Shown in pieces: positions 1 to 7,755 of a stretch of 15,640 bases of DNA. The position numbers and the translations under genes were made by a program. Numbering within the stretch: position 1 is the stretch's first letter; every line of letters starts with the position of its first letter. Under the pieces are notes generated by a model that did not search any database, was not told the DNA's origin, and was given only the letters and a program-made list of their open reading frames with translations. The stretch covers positions 7,358 through 22,997 of the forward strand of contig DFBO01000154.1 in the NCBI GenBank assembly GCA_002366675.1, in the 5' to 3' direction. This stretch comes from Flavobacteriaceae bacterium UBA3078. GTDB taxonomy: Bacteria; Bacteroidota; Bacteroidia; Flavobacteriales; Flavobacteriaceae.

Positions 1-232
1 TTATAGCTAGTAGAGAAAGATACTCCATTCCTTTTAAACAAGCATATCCATAACCTTTATTGTTTTCGTTTAAAATAGTTGCTCCAGCATTCTTTGCATT
101 ATTTTCTGTATTGTCTGTTGAATTATTATTAACTACTATAATTTCATCTACAATTTCAGGAATGTCTTGAATAACTTTAGCAATAGAATCTGCTTCGTTA
201 AAAGCTGGAATAATAACTTTTATAATGGTCAT
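1..232 (-). CDS. Family 2 glycosyltransferase, N-terminal part (cut by window edge)
   Basis: The reading frame starts at the ATG at 232-230 and runs off the left edge, so only about 77 residues are visible. They begin MTIIKVIIPAFNEADSI, followed by DEIIVVNNNSTDNT and NKGYGYACLKG. This is the N-terminal nucleotide-binding half of a GT-A fold, family 2 glycosyltransferase, closest in feel to the dolichyl/undecaprenyl-phosphate sugar transferases (DPM1/GtrB type). The catalytic DxD region lies outside the window or at its edge. The ATG overlaps the TGA of the upstream MORN-like gene by 4 bases (ATGA), so it is probably translationally coupled and the last visible gene of the oxidoreductase operon. 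The family assignment is firm. The donor, the acceptor and any link to arsenosugars cannot be read from this fragment. Confidence 0.85.
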   Translation of the reverse strand, partial: MTIIKVIIPAFNEADSIAKVIQDIPEIVDEIIVVNNNSTDNTENNAKNAGATILNENNKGYGYACLKGMEYLSLLAI

Positions 233-699
233 TGAAGGTCTCTTAAATTATTTTCTTTTTTGAAGGATTCTATATCAGTCCATTCTTTAATGAAATTGTC
301 TTTTTTATATTTTTTTATGGAAACAATATTATTATTCTCATAAATTAGACAATAGCCATTTTTTAAATTGTTTTTAAACTGACACTTATATGTAATTATA
401 TTTTTATCGTTATAAAAAACCCACCAATCATTTTTGAATCCTCTAATAAAGTGTCCATCCATTATTTTAGTGCCATCTTCCCGATAAAAAAACCAGTATT
501 TAGTTTCTTTTCCATTAATAAAATGACCTTCCTTTTTTACGGTTTTGTTTTTATAATAAAATTTCCAATAGTCAGTTTTTTGTTTCTCTATTATCCAGCC
601 TTCAGATTCTAAAACACCATTATCGAAATAGTTTTTCTGATAGGTTTTTTGAGCATAAATAGTAAAAGTGGTAAGTATAAGAATGATAGTAAGTCGCAT
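229..699 (-). CDS. Secreted MORN-like repeat protein (YwqK-like)
   Basis: A 156-residue protein with a short N-terminal signal peptide (MRLTIILILTTFTIYA, cleavage probably near Ala16-Gln17), so it is exported. After that it consists of about four 24-residue repeats, beginning near residues 34, 58, 82 and 106, with the partly conserved pattern G-x-x-x-x-x-x-x-x-x-x-W-x-F-Y. This resembles the MORN-variant repeats of proteins annotated as YwqK-family antitoxins in Bacteroidota. That antitoxin label is inherited from annotation, and nothing here suggests a toxin partner. The ATG shares one base with the TAA of the Fe-S protein gene upstream, and its own stop overlaps the glycosyltransferase start, so it sits inside a tight operon. 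The role is unknown; a periplasmic or surface scaffold is a guess. Confidence 0.8.
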   Translation of the reverse strand: MRLTIILILTTFTIYAQKTYQKNYFDNGVLESEGWIIEKQKTDYWKFYYKNKTVKKEGHFINGKETKYWFFYREDGTKIMDGHFIRGFKNDWWVFYNDKNIITYKCQFKNNLKNGYCLIYENNNIVSIKKYKKDNFIKEWTDIESFKKENNLRDLQ

Positions 700-2279
700 T
701 ATTTCTGATTTAGTAAATCCATTAAATCAACATCATTCCCTAAAAGGATATCAGTTGGGTTAATACGTCCTTTTTCTGGTCCATTTTCTAGTTTTAAAAC
801 ACCTCTAGGGCAAACAGCAGAACAAATACCACAACCAACACAACTAGCTCTGACAATGTTTTCTCCCTTTTGCGCATAAGCTCTAACATCTATGCCTTGT
901 TCACAATAAGTTGAACAGTTTCCACAAGAAATGCATTGACCTCCATTGGTGGTAATTCTAAATCTAGACTTAAAACGTTGAATAATCCCTAGATAAGCTG
1001 CTAATGGGCAACCAAAACGACACCAAACACGATTACCGAAAATTGGATAGAAACCTGTGCCAATAACTCCAGCAAATATAGAACCTATTAGAAACCCATA
1101 AATATCTTGTATTGTTTGAGTTTTTATTACTAAAACTGCTTCAGATCCAGTGAAATAGGAGTATAAAGTAAAACCTGTCATCACCAAAGCAAACACTAAA
1201 ACGCCATGAACTATCCATCTTTCAAATTTCCATGCTTTTAATGATTTGTCTGACAACTGTCTATATGGATCTCCAAGTGTTTCAGCTAAGCCTCCACAAC
1301 CACAAACCCAAGAGCAGTACCAACGTTTACCAAAGAAATAAACCATTACTGGAACAATGACTAATGTTAATACAATTCCCCAAACTAAAATGAATAATCC
1401 GAATCCTCCACTTGCAATAAGTTGATCTATATTCCAACTAAAAAAGAAATCGTAATCTAATGGAAAAGCATTTTTGAAATCGTACCAAGGTTTCTCGAAT
1501 CGCACTAAAATCTCAGGAATTAAAAAGGCAAATACTATTTGAAAAAATAAAACGGAAGTAGTTCTTAATATTTGATATTTATTATGACGATACTTAATAT
1601 ACATTCTTACTGCCATAACAGACATAACTGTACAATACAAAAAGCCATACAAAAACCATTGACTCGCTAAATTACCACTTAAGCTTTCGCTAATTGGGTC
1701 AACAATATATGTCCAATTAACAATGTAATCTGGCCTAAAATATAGTAGTAAATAAAAGCCTACTAAAAACATAAAAGCGAACCAGCCAATCCAACCTCTA
1801 TTGGTTGAAGCGTTAAGCCAAATGCCATTGTTTTTTATTCCTGGAGGTCCTTTTATAACCACATTTGGAATAATGTACATGAGTGCTCCAAGAATTCCAA
1901 GACCAAAGGTAAGCCACCAATACAGCCATTTGTTTTCTTTTATAAATCCACTTCCTGCTTTTTTTGCAATTTGATAAGTGAAGCTATGTGGCTTGTCCCA
2001 AATTACTTTATCCCATTCACTGTTTTGTTTATGAGTTTCATTTGCAGTTTCTATAGCTGAAGTGATTTTAGATGAAAACGAAAATGGATTTGTAAATTCT
2101 TTACCTACAACGTTTGCTTTAATATCGTTAATAAAAAGTTCGCTTTTAATACCTTTATTATTTACTATTTCTTCTAGTAACTCTAGAGAGACTTCATATT
2201 TTCCAAAGAAAATCAATGAGGTAAATAATGTGAGACCAACTAAAAATAAAGCAAGTCCTGTGTTTTGTATTTGCTTCAT
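699..2279 (-). CDS. Polytopic 4Fe-4S membrane protein, NosR/NapH-like
   Basis: A 526-residue integral membrane protein. Hydrophobic segments are seen near residues 8-27, 119-137, 163-181, 208-225, 241-259, 291-315, 357-375 and 394-412, with a soluble, probably periplasmic, stretch at about 28-118. Two short Cys motifs follow membrane helices (C322, C326, C328 in YCSWVCGCGG; C420 and C424 in WCRFGCP), as in NosR/NapH/CcoG-type proteins. The C-terminus has a ferredoxin-like pair of clusters, C449-x2-C452-x2-C455-x3-C459 and C480-x2-C483-x2-C486-x3-C490, for two [4Fe-4S] centres. Such proteins pass electrons across or along the membrane. The usual CP of the first motif is replaced by CGCGG. The gene lies one base downstream of the FAD oxidoreductase, which suggests that the two exchange electrons. 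Partner and substrate are not determinable. A general annotation would be 4Fe-4S binding protein. Confidence 0.88.
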   Translation of the reverse strand: MKQIQNTGLALFLVGLTLFTSLIFFGKYEVSLELLEEIVNNKGIKSELFINDIKANVVGKEFTNPFSFSSKITSAIETANETHKQNSEWDKVIWDKPHSFTYQIAKKAGSGFIKENKWLYWWLTFGLGILGALMYIIPNVVIKGPPGIKNNGIWLNASTNRGWIGWFAFMFLVGFYLLLYFRPDYIVNWTYIVDPISESLSGNLASQWFLYGFLYCTVMSVMAVRMYIKYRHNKYQILRTTSVLFFQIVFAFLIPEILVRFEKPWYDFKNAFPLDYDFFFSWNIDQLIASGGFGLFILVWGIVLTLVIVPVMVYFFGKRWYCSWVCGCGGLAETLGDPYRQLSDKSLKAWKFERWIVHGVLVFALVMTGFTLYSYFTGSEAVLVIKTQTIQDIYGFLIGSIFAGVIGTGFYPIFGNRVWCRFGCPLAAYLGIIQRFKSRFRITTNGGQCISCGNCSTYCEQGIDVRAYAQKGENIVRASCVGCGICSAVCPRGVLKLENGPEKGRINPTDILLGNDVDLMDLLNQK

Positions 2280-2280
2280 A

Positions 2281-3624
2281 TTAATTGGGTTGAAAGATTC
2301 GTTTCCAGTTTCTCTTTTTTAATTGAATGTTTGTGTCGTTTTCTGTATTGAATTTTTCTACTATCTCTTTTTCGTGGAGTTTGTAAAATTCAGGATCAAA
2401 ATTTGCATCAGCTAAATGTTCTAACACATATTCTACCGATTGTTTTTTAGTTAATACTTTGTCAAAAAATTCATGACGCATTCGTATCCCAAAGGTGTTA
2501 ATGCCAATAAACTCACGTGTATTTTTATCATAATTTATATGAATGCATTTTTTTCCACTTTCATGTTCCCAATAAAAACGAGCTTCATTGTCTTTTGTTT
2601 GTGCCCAAACCCATCCGTAAGTTTGGTATTCTATATCAAAAAACTTAGCTGAATTAAACCAATGTCCTGGGTTATATGCTCTTCTATTTCCACAAATAGT
2701 TTGTGCTACTGTTTCTCCCATCATACGCCCTGTGTACCAAACTGCTTCAATTGGTCTTCTGTATCCAATGGTTTCATGCTGTTCAGCACAATCTCCAATA
2801 GCATAAATATCTGATATATTAGTTTCTAAAAAACGATTCACTTTTACACCACGATTAGTTTCAATATCAGAATCTTTTATAAAATCGATATTTGGTGAAA
2901 CACCAGCTGTTAATCCAATTATATCACATGGAATTTCTTCTCCTGTTTCTTGAATAATTATGGATTTAGCTTTCCCATTTTCATCTGAAATAATTTCTTT
3001 TAAATTTGAATACAATCGTAAATCAATGCCATTACTAATAATTTCTTTATTTATCATTTCGCTTTCTTCTTTTGGCAAAACACCATTCCAAAAACTAGAT
3101 TCACGAACTAAAAACGTCACAGGAATATGGCGTGAATGTAACATTTCTGCTAATTCAATCCCAATCAATCCTCCACCAACAATTACAGCATGTTTACAAG
3201 CTTTATTGTTTGGAGCATAAACTTCAAGACTGTCTAAATCTTGTTTACTGTATAAGCCTTGAACACATTCAAGGTCTTGTCCTGGCCAACCAAATTTGTT
3301 TGGTTTACTTCCTGTAGCAATTATCAGTTTGTCGTATTGTAATGTATCACCTTCAGCAAAATGAAGTGTTTTAGAATTTGTTTCAATAGAATTTACAAAA
3401 CCTTGTTTAAGCTCAATTTTATTCTTCTTCCAAAACCAATCTTCATAAGGTTTCGTATGCTCATATTTCATGTGCCCCATGTATATATACATAAGCGCAG
3501 TTCTGGAAAAGAAATGTTTGGTTTCAGCAGAGATTACTGTAATTCTATTTTCTGAATTTTTTCTAATATGTCTTGCTGCTGTAACACCCGAAATTCCGTT
3601 GCCAATAATAACAATATGTGCCAT
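2281..3624 (-). CDS. FAD/NAD(P)-dependent oxidoreductase
   Basis: A 447-residue flavoprotein of the pyridine nucleotide-disulfide oxidoreductase superfamily. The FAD dinucleotide-binding loop is at residues 5-16 (VIIGNGISGVTA), ATGSKP is at 103-108, the NAD(P)-binding loop is at 147-157 (VIVGGGLIGIE), and the second FAD motif YAIGDCAE is at 274-281. No CxxxxC redox disulfide is seen, so it resembles the rubredoxin/ferredoxin reductase and NirB N-terminal group more than the disulfide reductases. A C-terminal extension from about residue 320 is Trp- and Tyr-rich and not recognised. The gene is first in its operon. Its stop is one base from the start of the 4Fe-4S membrane protein, a likely electron partner. 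The start is chosen because the FAD motif begins directly at Met1. A promoter-like pair lies about 33-59 bases upstream. The physiological substrate is unknown. Confidence 0.9.
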   Translation of the reverse strand: MAHIVIIGNGISGVTAARHIRKNSENRITVISAETKHFFSRTALMYIYMGHMKYEHTKPYEDWFWKKNKIELKQGFVNSIETNSKTLHFAEGDTLQYDKLIIATGSKPNKFGWPGQDLECVQGLYSKQDLDSLEVYAPNNKACKHAVIVGGGLIGIELAEMLHSRHIPVTFLVRESSFWNGVLPKEESEMINKEIISNGIDLRLYSNLKEIISDENGKAKSIIIQETGEEIPCDIIGLTAGVSPNIDFIKDSDIETNRGVKVNRFLETNISDIYAIGDCAEQHETIGYRRPIEAVWYTGRMMGETVAQTICGNRRAYNPGHWFNSAKFFDIEYQTYGWVWAQTKDNEARFYWEHESGKKCIHINYDKNTREFIGINTFGIRMRHEFFDKVLTKKQSVEYVLEHLADANFDPEFYKLHEKEIVEKFNTENDTNIQLKKRNWKRIFQPN

Positions 3625-3656
3625 AATTTGATTGGTTGTTGCTTATAAGTCGTAAC

Positions 3657-3683
3657 TAAAGATAAGAACTTATATTAGAGCAA
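3657..3683 (-). promoter_or_regulatory. Putative promoter of the oxidoreductase operon
   Basis: Read on the minus strand, TTG (3683-3681) is followed after 16 bases by TATCTTTA (3664-3657), a 7-of-8 match to the Bacteroidota -7 consensus TAnnTTTG. It lies about 33 bases before the oxidoreductase ATG. The octamer ATAAGTTC (3673-3666) lies in the spacer, one base upstream of the -7 element. The same octamer sits at the same place in the divergent promoter. This is a motif match only; no transcription start is known. Confidence 0.4.
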
Positions 3684-3727
3684 AGAAAAGATTTAAAAAA
3701 GTTGTTTTTTGTAAGCTACCTAACATA

Positions 3728-3754
3728 TTGTTCGACAGATAAGTTCATACTTTG
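3728..3754 (+). promoter_or_regulatory. Putative promoter of the DUF547/GH113/Omp85 operon
   Basis: TTG (3728-3730) is followed by a TACTTTG (3748-3754) that is one base short of the TAnnTTTG consensus. This lies 16 bases before the ATG at 3771, which would give a very short leader. The octamer ATAAGTTC (3739-3746) ends one base before TACTTTG, mirroring the opposite promoter. This is the only recognisable promoter-like pair upstream of the plus-strand operon. Confidence 0.4.
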
Positions 3755-3770
3755 TAATAAATTATAAATC

Positions 3771-4484
3771 ATGATAAAAATACTAGCTATAGTTTTAGTT
3801 TTTTTTGGAACACAGAATCTAGAAGCACAAAATTTGGAATCCTTTTTTAATAAAGCTGATGCTTTTTTTAAAACAAATGTGTCTAACGGAAATGTGGCTT
3901 ACTCAAAAATCTACAAACACCCAGAAGCACTTAAAGACGTTTTAAAGATAGCCGAAACAGTTTCGGTTTCAGAAAATGATAAACAGGCATATCAAGCATT
4001 TTGGGTTAATGCTTATAATCTTGCTGTTATTAAAGGTGTTATAGATAACTATCCAGTAAAATCTCCATTAGACGATGCTGGATTTTTTGATAAAAACAAA
4101 TATAGTTTTGGAGGAATGAGTGTGACTTTAAACGATATCGAACACAAATTATTAAGGGCTAAATTTAAAGATCCACGTTTTCACTTTGTGCTTGTTTGTG
4201 GTGCTGTTGGCTGTCCACCATTAATTAGTGAGGCCTATTTGCCAAGTACATTTAATAGTCAGTTAGATATGCAAACAAAATTGGCATTAAATGGAAGTTT
4301 CTTGATTGTAAATTTTAAGAAAAAGCGTGTCGAAGGCTCAGAGATTTTAAAATGGTATAAAGAAGATTTTACTATGAATGGCACATCCGAAATAGATTTT
4401 ATAAACATATATAGAACAGAAAAAATACCCGCAAACTTTAAACTATCATACTTTCCATATAATTGGAATTTAAACAAACAATAG
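3771..4484 (+). CDS. Exported DUF547 protein (first copy)
   Basis: A 237-residue protein with a signal peptide (MIKILAIVLVFFGTQNLEAQ, residues 1-20, cleavage after Ala19 or so), predicted to be periplasmic. Residues about 70-160 carry the DUF547 signature: AFWVNAYN (76-83), DIEHKLL (122-128), DPRFHFVLVCGAVGCPPL (134-151) with two Cys at 143 and 148. These conserved Asn, His and Cys residues recall a thiol or papain-like active site, but the biochemical function of the family is unknown. It is the first gene of the plus-strand operon and is divergent from the FAD oxidoreductase. A second DUF547 protein lies at 8533-9363. Both end in the same short motif (Y-N-W-x-L-N), so they are probably paralogues. 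Family assignment is firm; function is not. Confidence 0.88.
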   Translation: MIKILAIVLVFFGTQNLEAQNLESFFNKADAFFKTNVSNGNVAYSKIYKHPEALKDVLKIAETVSVSENDKQAYQAFWVNAYNLAVIKGVIDNYPVKSPLDDAGFFDKNKYSFGGMSVTLNDIEHKLLRAKFKDPRFHFVLVCGAVGCPPLISEAYLPSTFNSQLDMQTKLALNGSFLIVNFKKKRVEGSEILKWYKEDFTMNGTSEIDFINIYRTEKIPANFKLSYFPYNWNLNKQ

Positions 4485-4485
4485 C

Positions 4486-4505
4486 ATTCCTACTTATAGG
4501 AATTT
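4486..4505 (+). terminator. Hairpin after the first DUF547 gene, terminator-like
   Basis: A perfect 7-bp stem, ATTCCTA (4486-4492) and TAGGAAT (4497-4503), with a CTTA loop, begins two bases after the stop codon of the DUF547 gene. It is followed by an interrupted T-rich run (TT C ATATTCATATTTT). It may be a weak or partial intrinsic terminator, or an RNA stability element that lowers expression of the downstream barrel gene relative to the DUF547 gene. The stem is seen directly; the function is inferred. Confidence 0.45.
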
Positions 4506-4535
4506 CATATTCATATTTTAATAAACAAAATTTCA

Positions 4536-5456
4536 ATGAAAAAGATAATAGCATTACTCGTTTTAACAAGCTTTTCATTTTCTGCTATAGCACAAGATGA
4601 TCCTCAAGATGGTGAACAACAAGAAAGTAATATTCAAGAATATACACCTTCAAAATTATTAAAGAAAGGGCAATGGGATATTAAGTCATTTAACAGCCTT
4701 TATACACAAACAGAACGAACAGATTCTGGAAGTGAATCTGTTACAATACCAAGAGAAACATATCTAACTAATACAACAGAAGCTTATACTGGAATAAGTA
4801 AAAATACTAGAATTAATATTGGTGTTATTATTCAGTTTCGTGCCAATACTTTTGATGGAGCTGGAGCATTAGAAGTTTTAAAATTAGAAGATAATAGTGT
4901 AGATGCGAGAAGTGGTTTAACAACAATTGCACCTTCTATTAGAGTGCAACCTATTGCGAGTATTCCAAATTTTTCATTTACAAGCTCTGTTTATTTTCCA
5001 ATATTTAAAGACAAACCAAATGCTCCTTATTTAGATAAACGAAGTGTTTTTTGGGAAACTAAATTCTTTTTTGATAAAACCTTTGGAGGTGGAGATTGGC
5101 AAGTATTTACTGAAGCTGACTTTGGTTTGAATTTTGGCGAAAGTCAAGCTGATGCTAATCCAGCAGATTCTAATATTAGTGAGCGATTTGCAAATAATAG
5201 TGCTTATGTTCCTTTAAGTGCATTTTTGAGTTATTTTCCAACAACTAATTTTACTGTCTATGTAAATGCGAAGCAGAATTTTTTAATTGACCTAGGAAAT
5301 GATTTTTCACAAAATGCAACCTCACTTGGTTTTGGAGGAAAATATCAATTAACTAAAGTGATTAATGTTGAAGCTTCTTTCGATAAATTTATTAGAGGAA
5401 ATAACTTTCAAGGACTAGGTCAGACATTTAGTGCTGGATTTAGGTTATTATTTTAG
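4536..5456 (+). CDS. Predicted outer-membrane beta-barrel protein, unknown function
   Basis: A 306-residue protein with a clear signal peptide (MKKIIALLVLTSFSFSAIAQ, cleavage near Ala19-Gln20), then an acidic Gln- and Asp-rich linker (DDPQDGEQQESN). The rest alternates polar and hydrophobic residues in strand-length blocks (for example RINIGVIIQFRAN, FTVYVNAKQNFLIDL, INVEASFDKFI) and ends in FRLLF with a C-terminal Phe, the usual barrel assembly signal. This fits a 10- to 14-strand outer-membrane channel or transporter-like barrel. No specific family is recognised with confidence. It lies 51 bases after the DUF547 gene and 38 bases before the GH113-like lipoprotein gene, on the same strand. 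It could be the outer-membrane route for whatever the neighbouring envelope proteins handle, but that is inference. Confidence 0.75.
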   Translation: MKKIIALLVLTSFSFSAIAQDDPQDGEQQESNIQEYTPSKLLKKGQWDIKSFNSLYTQTERTDSGSESVTIPRETYLTNTTEAYTGISKNTRINIGVIIQFRANTFDGAGALEVLKLEDNSVDARSGLTTIAPSIRVQPIASIPNFSFTSSVYFPIFKDKPNAPYLDKRSVFWETKFFFDKTFGGGDWQVFTEADFGLNFGESQADANPADSNISERFANNSAYVPLSAFLSYFPTTNFTVYVNAKQNFLIDLGNDFSQNATSLGFGGKYQLTKVINVEASFDKFIRGNNFQGLGQTFSAGFRLLF

Positions 5457-5494
5457 AAACAGTAAATTAGAAGTTTATAAAGAAGCATTTCAAG

Positions 5495-6499
5495 ATGAAA
5501 ATAGATAGATATCTAATTATTTTTTTGTTTTTTATAATACAATCTTGTTCAAGCCAAACTCAAAAAATTAATGGCTTGAGCTTTGTTGCTTCTCCTAAGC
5601 CTATTGATATAAATCATGTTTCTCCAGTATTAAATATCAATGCCAATTATTGTGCCATTATGCCTTTTGGATTTATAAGCAGTATAGAACATCCTGAAAT
5701 AGTTTTTAATACGAATAGACAATGGTTTGGTGAAACTATAAGTGGTGCAAAACAATATATTGAAACCTTAAAAAGTCAAGGGGTGAAAATTATGCTGAAA
5801 CCACAAATTTGGGTTAGTCATGGTAGTTTTACTGGTTTTATAAAAATGAATAGCGAAGCTAATTGGAAATTACTTGAAGCTTCATATTCTAAATTTATAT
5901 TAGATAATGCTGTTTTGGCTGAAGAAATGGGTGTTGAAATTTTATGCATTGGAACTGAACTTGAGCAATTTGTTGCTAATAGACCTGATTATTGGAAAAA
6001 TTTAATTCAAGATATCAAAAAAGTGTTCAAAGGAAAGCTTACTTATGCCGCTAATTGGGATGAATTTAAACGCACACCATTTTGGAGTGATCTAGATTAT
6101 ATTGGAGTAGATGCTTATTTTCCAATAAGTGATAGCAAAACACCTACTGTTGAAGAATTTAGAGAAGGTTGGAAGCCACATGTAGAAGTTATTAAAAGTA
6201 TTTCAGAGACTCATGGTAAACCTGTTTTGTTTACCGAGTTTGGTTATAGAAGTACAGATTATACCGGAAAGGAACCTTGGATAAGCGATCATACAATAAA
6301 GTCTCTTAACCTCAATGGACAAAGCAATGCCACAAAAGCACTGTTTGAAGAATTTTGGAAAGAAGATTGGTTTGCTGGAGGATTTGTTTGGAAGTGGTTT
6401 CACAATCATGATCAAGTTGGAGGGAAAAACGATAATCAATTTACACCTCAAAATAAACCGGTTGAATTAATACTAAAAAATTATTTTTCTAAAGGATGA
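5495..6499 (+). CDS. GH113-like glycoside hydrolase lipoprotein
   Basis: A 334-residue lipoprotein. The signal sequence MKIDRYLIIFLFFIIQSC ends in a lipobox with lipidated Cys18. The mature part looks like a TIM-barrel retaining glycoside hydrolase of the GH113 type (family members include beta-mannanases). ILCIGTELEQF (149-159) carries the likely acid/base Glu155, and PVLFTEFGYRS (243-253) carries the likely nucleophile Glu248. KPQIWVSHG (102-110), DYIGVDAYFP (201-210) and WKWFHNHD near the C-terminus are further barrel strand ends. Length matches single-domain family members. Its TGA overlaps the ATG of the Omp85 gene by 4 bases (ATGA), so the two are coupled. Actual substrate is unknown; algal mannan or another glycoside is plausible in a marine flavobacterium, and a role on arsenic glycosides would be speculation. 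Confidence 0.82.
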   Translation: MKIDRYLIIFLFFIIQSCSSQTQKINGLSFVASPKPIDINHVSPVLNINANYCAIMPFGFISSIEHPEIVFNTNRQWFGETISGAKQYIETLKSQGVKIMLKPQIWVSHGSFTGFIKMNSEANWKLLEASYSKFILDNAVLAEEMGVEILCIGTELEQFVANRPDYWKNLIQDIKKVFKGKLTYAANWDEFKRTPFWSDLDYIGVDAYFPISDSKTPTVEEFREGWKPHVEVIKSISETHGKPVLFTEFGYRSTDYTGKEPWISDHTIKSLNLNGQSNATKALFEEFWKEDWFAGGFVWKWFHNHDQVGGKNDNQFTPQNKPVELILKNYFSKG

Positions 6500-7755
6500 A
6501 AAAAGTAATTCTACTTCTATTTATTTTGATTTTTAGTCATAGTTTTTCTCAAGAAAACATTGTAGATAATTTAATAATTCAAGGAAATAAAAAATTAAAA
6601 ACCTCTTTTGTATCTAAAATATCTTCCATTAAATCTGGAGCCAAATTAGATTCGATTACTATAGAACAAGATATTAAAAGATTAAAACGTTTGCCTTCAG
6701 TTTCACATGCTTATTATCAAGTATTTCATGTTATTGATAATAAATATAATGTGTTTTATAATATTGAAGAAAACTTTACAATTATTCCTTCAGCAAATAT
6801 TTACACAACTAACGAAGGTGAGTTTGCATATCGATTAGGACTCTATGAATTTAATTTGTTTGGAAGAAATATTATTTTTGGAGGTTTCTATCAAAGAGAT
6901 TTTTACAGTTCTTATGCCATTAATTTTAGAGCGCCTTATTTGTTTAACAAACATTTTGGACTCGCTATAAATTATCAAGATTTAACAACACTTGAGCCTG
7001 TTTTTTTAGAAAATTCTCAAGCAGATTATAAATACAGAAATACGTCTTTTGAAATATTAGGATTGTACGAACTAAATTTTAAAAACAGATTTGAATTAGG
7101 AGTGAACTCTTTTACAGAAGATTATCAATATGAATTTGGAGCTGTTGGCAATGATGTGCCACAAGAATTAAAAGTAGATAAATTCCTTTATAAATTTATT
7201 TATGAATATAATAATTTAGATTACCATTATCAATATGTTTCTGGATTTAGAACTTTGTTAAATTTTCAATATGTCACTGCAAAGAATGATAATTTATCTA
7301 ATTTTTTAATTGGATGGACCGACTTTTTTTACTTTCAAAAAGCAGGAAGAAAAGGGAATTGGGCTAATAGATTACGCTTAGGTTTAGCCACAAATAACAA
7401 AACGCCATTTGCTCCTTTTTCTGTTGATAATAATATTAATATTAGAGGTGTTGGAAATACGATTGATAGAGGTACAGGATCAATTGTTTTAAATACAGAA
7501 TATCGATATACACTTTATGAAAAGGATTGGTTTGTACTGCAAAGTAATGCTTTTGTGGACGCAGGAAGTTGGCGAAATCCTGGAGGAGAATTTAGTGATT
7601 TTAGTTCTTCAGAAAATTTAAGAGTATATTCTGGATTGGGAATACGTTTAATCCATAAAAAAATATTTAATGCTATTTTTAGGATTGACTATGGTATTGG
7701 TATCACAGAAGGTTCAAACCGAGGATTCGTTTTTGGTATAGGTCAGTATTTTTAA
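6496..7755 (+). CDS. Short Omp85 (BamA/TamA-like) outer-membrane protein
   Basis: A 419-residue protein with a signal peptide (MKKVILLLFILIFSHSFSQ). Residues about 21-95 resemble one POTRA domain (VDNLIIQGNKKLKTSFVSK, then SIKSGAKLDSITIEQDIKRL). The remainder is strand-rich and barrel-like, with INIRGVGNTIDRG (315-327) carrying the IRG version of the Omp85 (V/I)RG lid-loop motif at 316-318, and an aromatic C-terminus (FGIGQYF). With one POTRA domain and about 420 residues it is much shorter than BamA (usually over 750 residues), so it is probably a specialised translocation or secretion barrel and not the essential BamA. Translation is coupled to the GH113-like gene. Its stop overlaps the stop of the convergent glycosyltransferase gene by 4 bases, which leaves no room for a dedicated terminator. 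Confidence 0.85.
   Translation: MKKVILLLFILIFSHSFSQENIVDNLIIQGNKKLKTSFVSKISSIKSGAKLDSITIEQDIKRLKRLPSVSHAYYQVFHVIDNKYNVFYNIEENFTIIPSANIYTTNEGEFAYRLGLYEFNLFGRNIIFGGFYQRDFYSSYAINFRAPYLFNKHFGLAINYQDLTTLEPVFLENSQADYKYRNTSFEILGLYELNFKNRFELGVNSFTEDYQYEFGAVGNDVPQELKVDKFLYKFIYEYNNLDYHYQYVSGFRTLLNFQYVTAKNDNLSNFLIGWTDFFYFQKAGRKGNWANRLRLGLATNNKTPFAPFSVDNNINIRGVGNTIDRGTGSIVLNTEYRYTLYEKDWFVLQSNAFVDAGSWRNPGGEFSDFSSSENLRVYSGLGIRLIHKKIFNAIFRIDYGIGITEGSNRGFVFGIGQYF

Noticed and set aside
2960..3555. Three open frames of 61-86 codons on the plus strand
   Set aside because: All are opposite the FAD oxidoreductase, whose motifs are continuous; no signal, motif or start context supports them.
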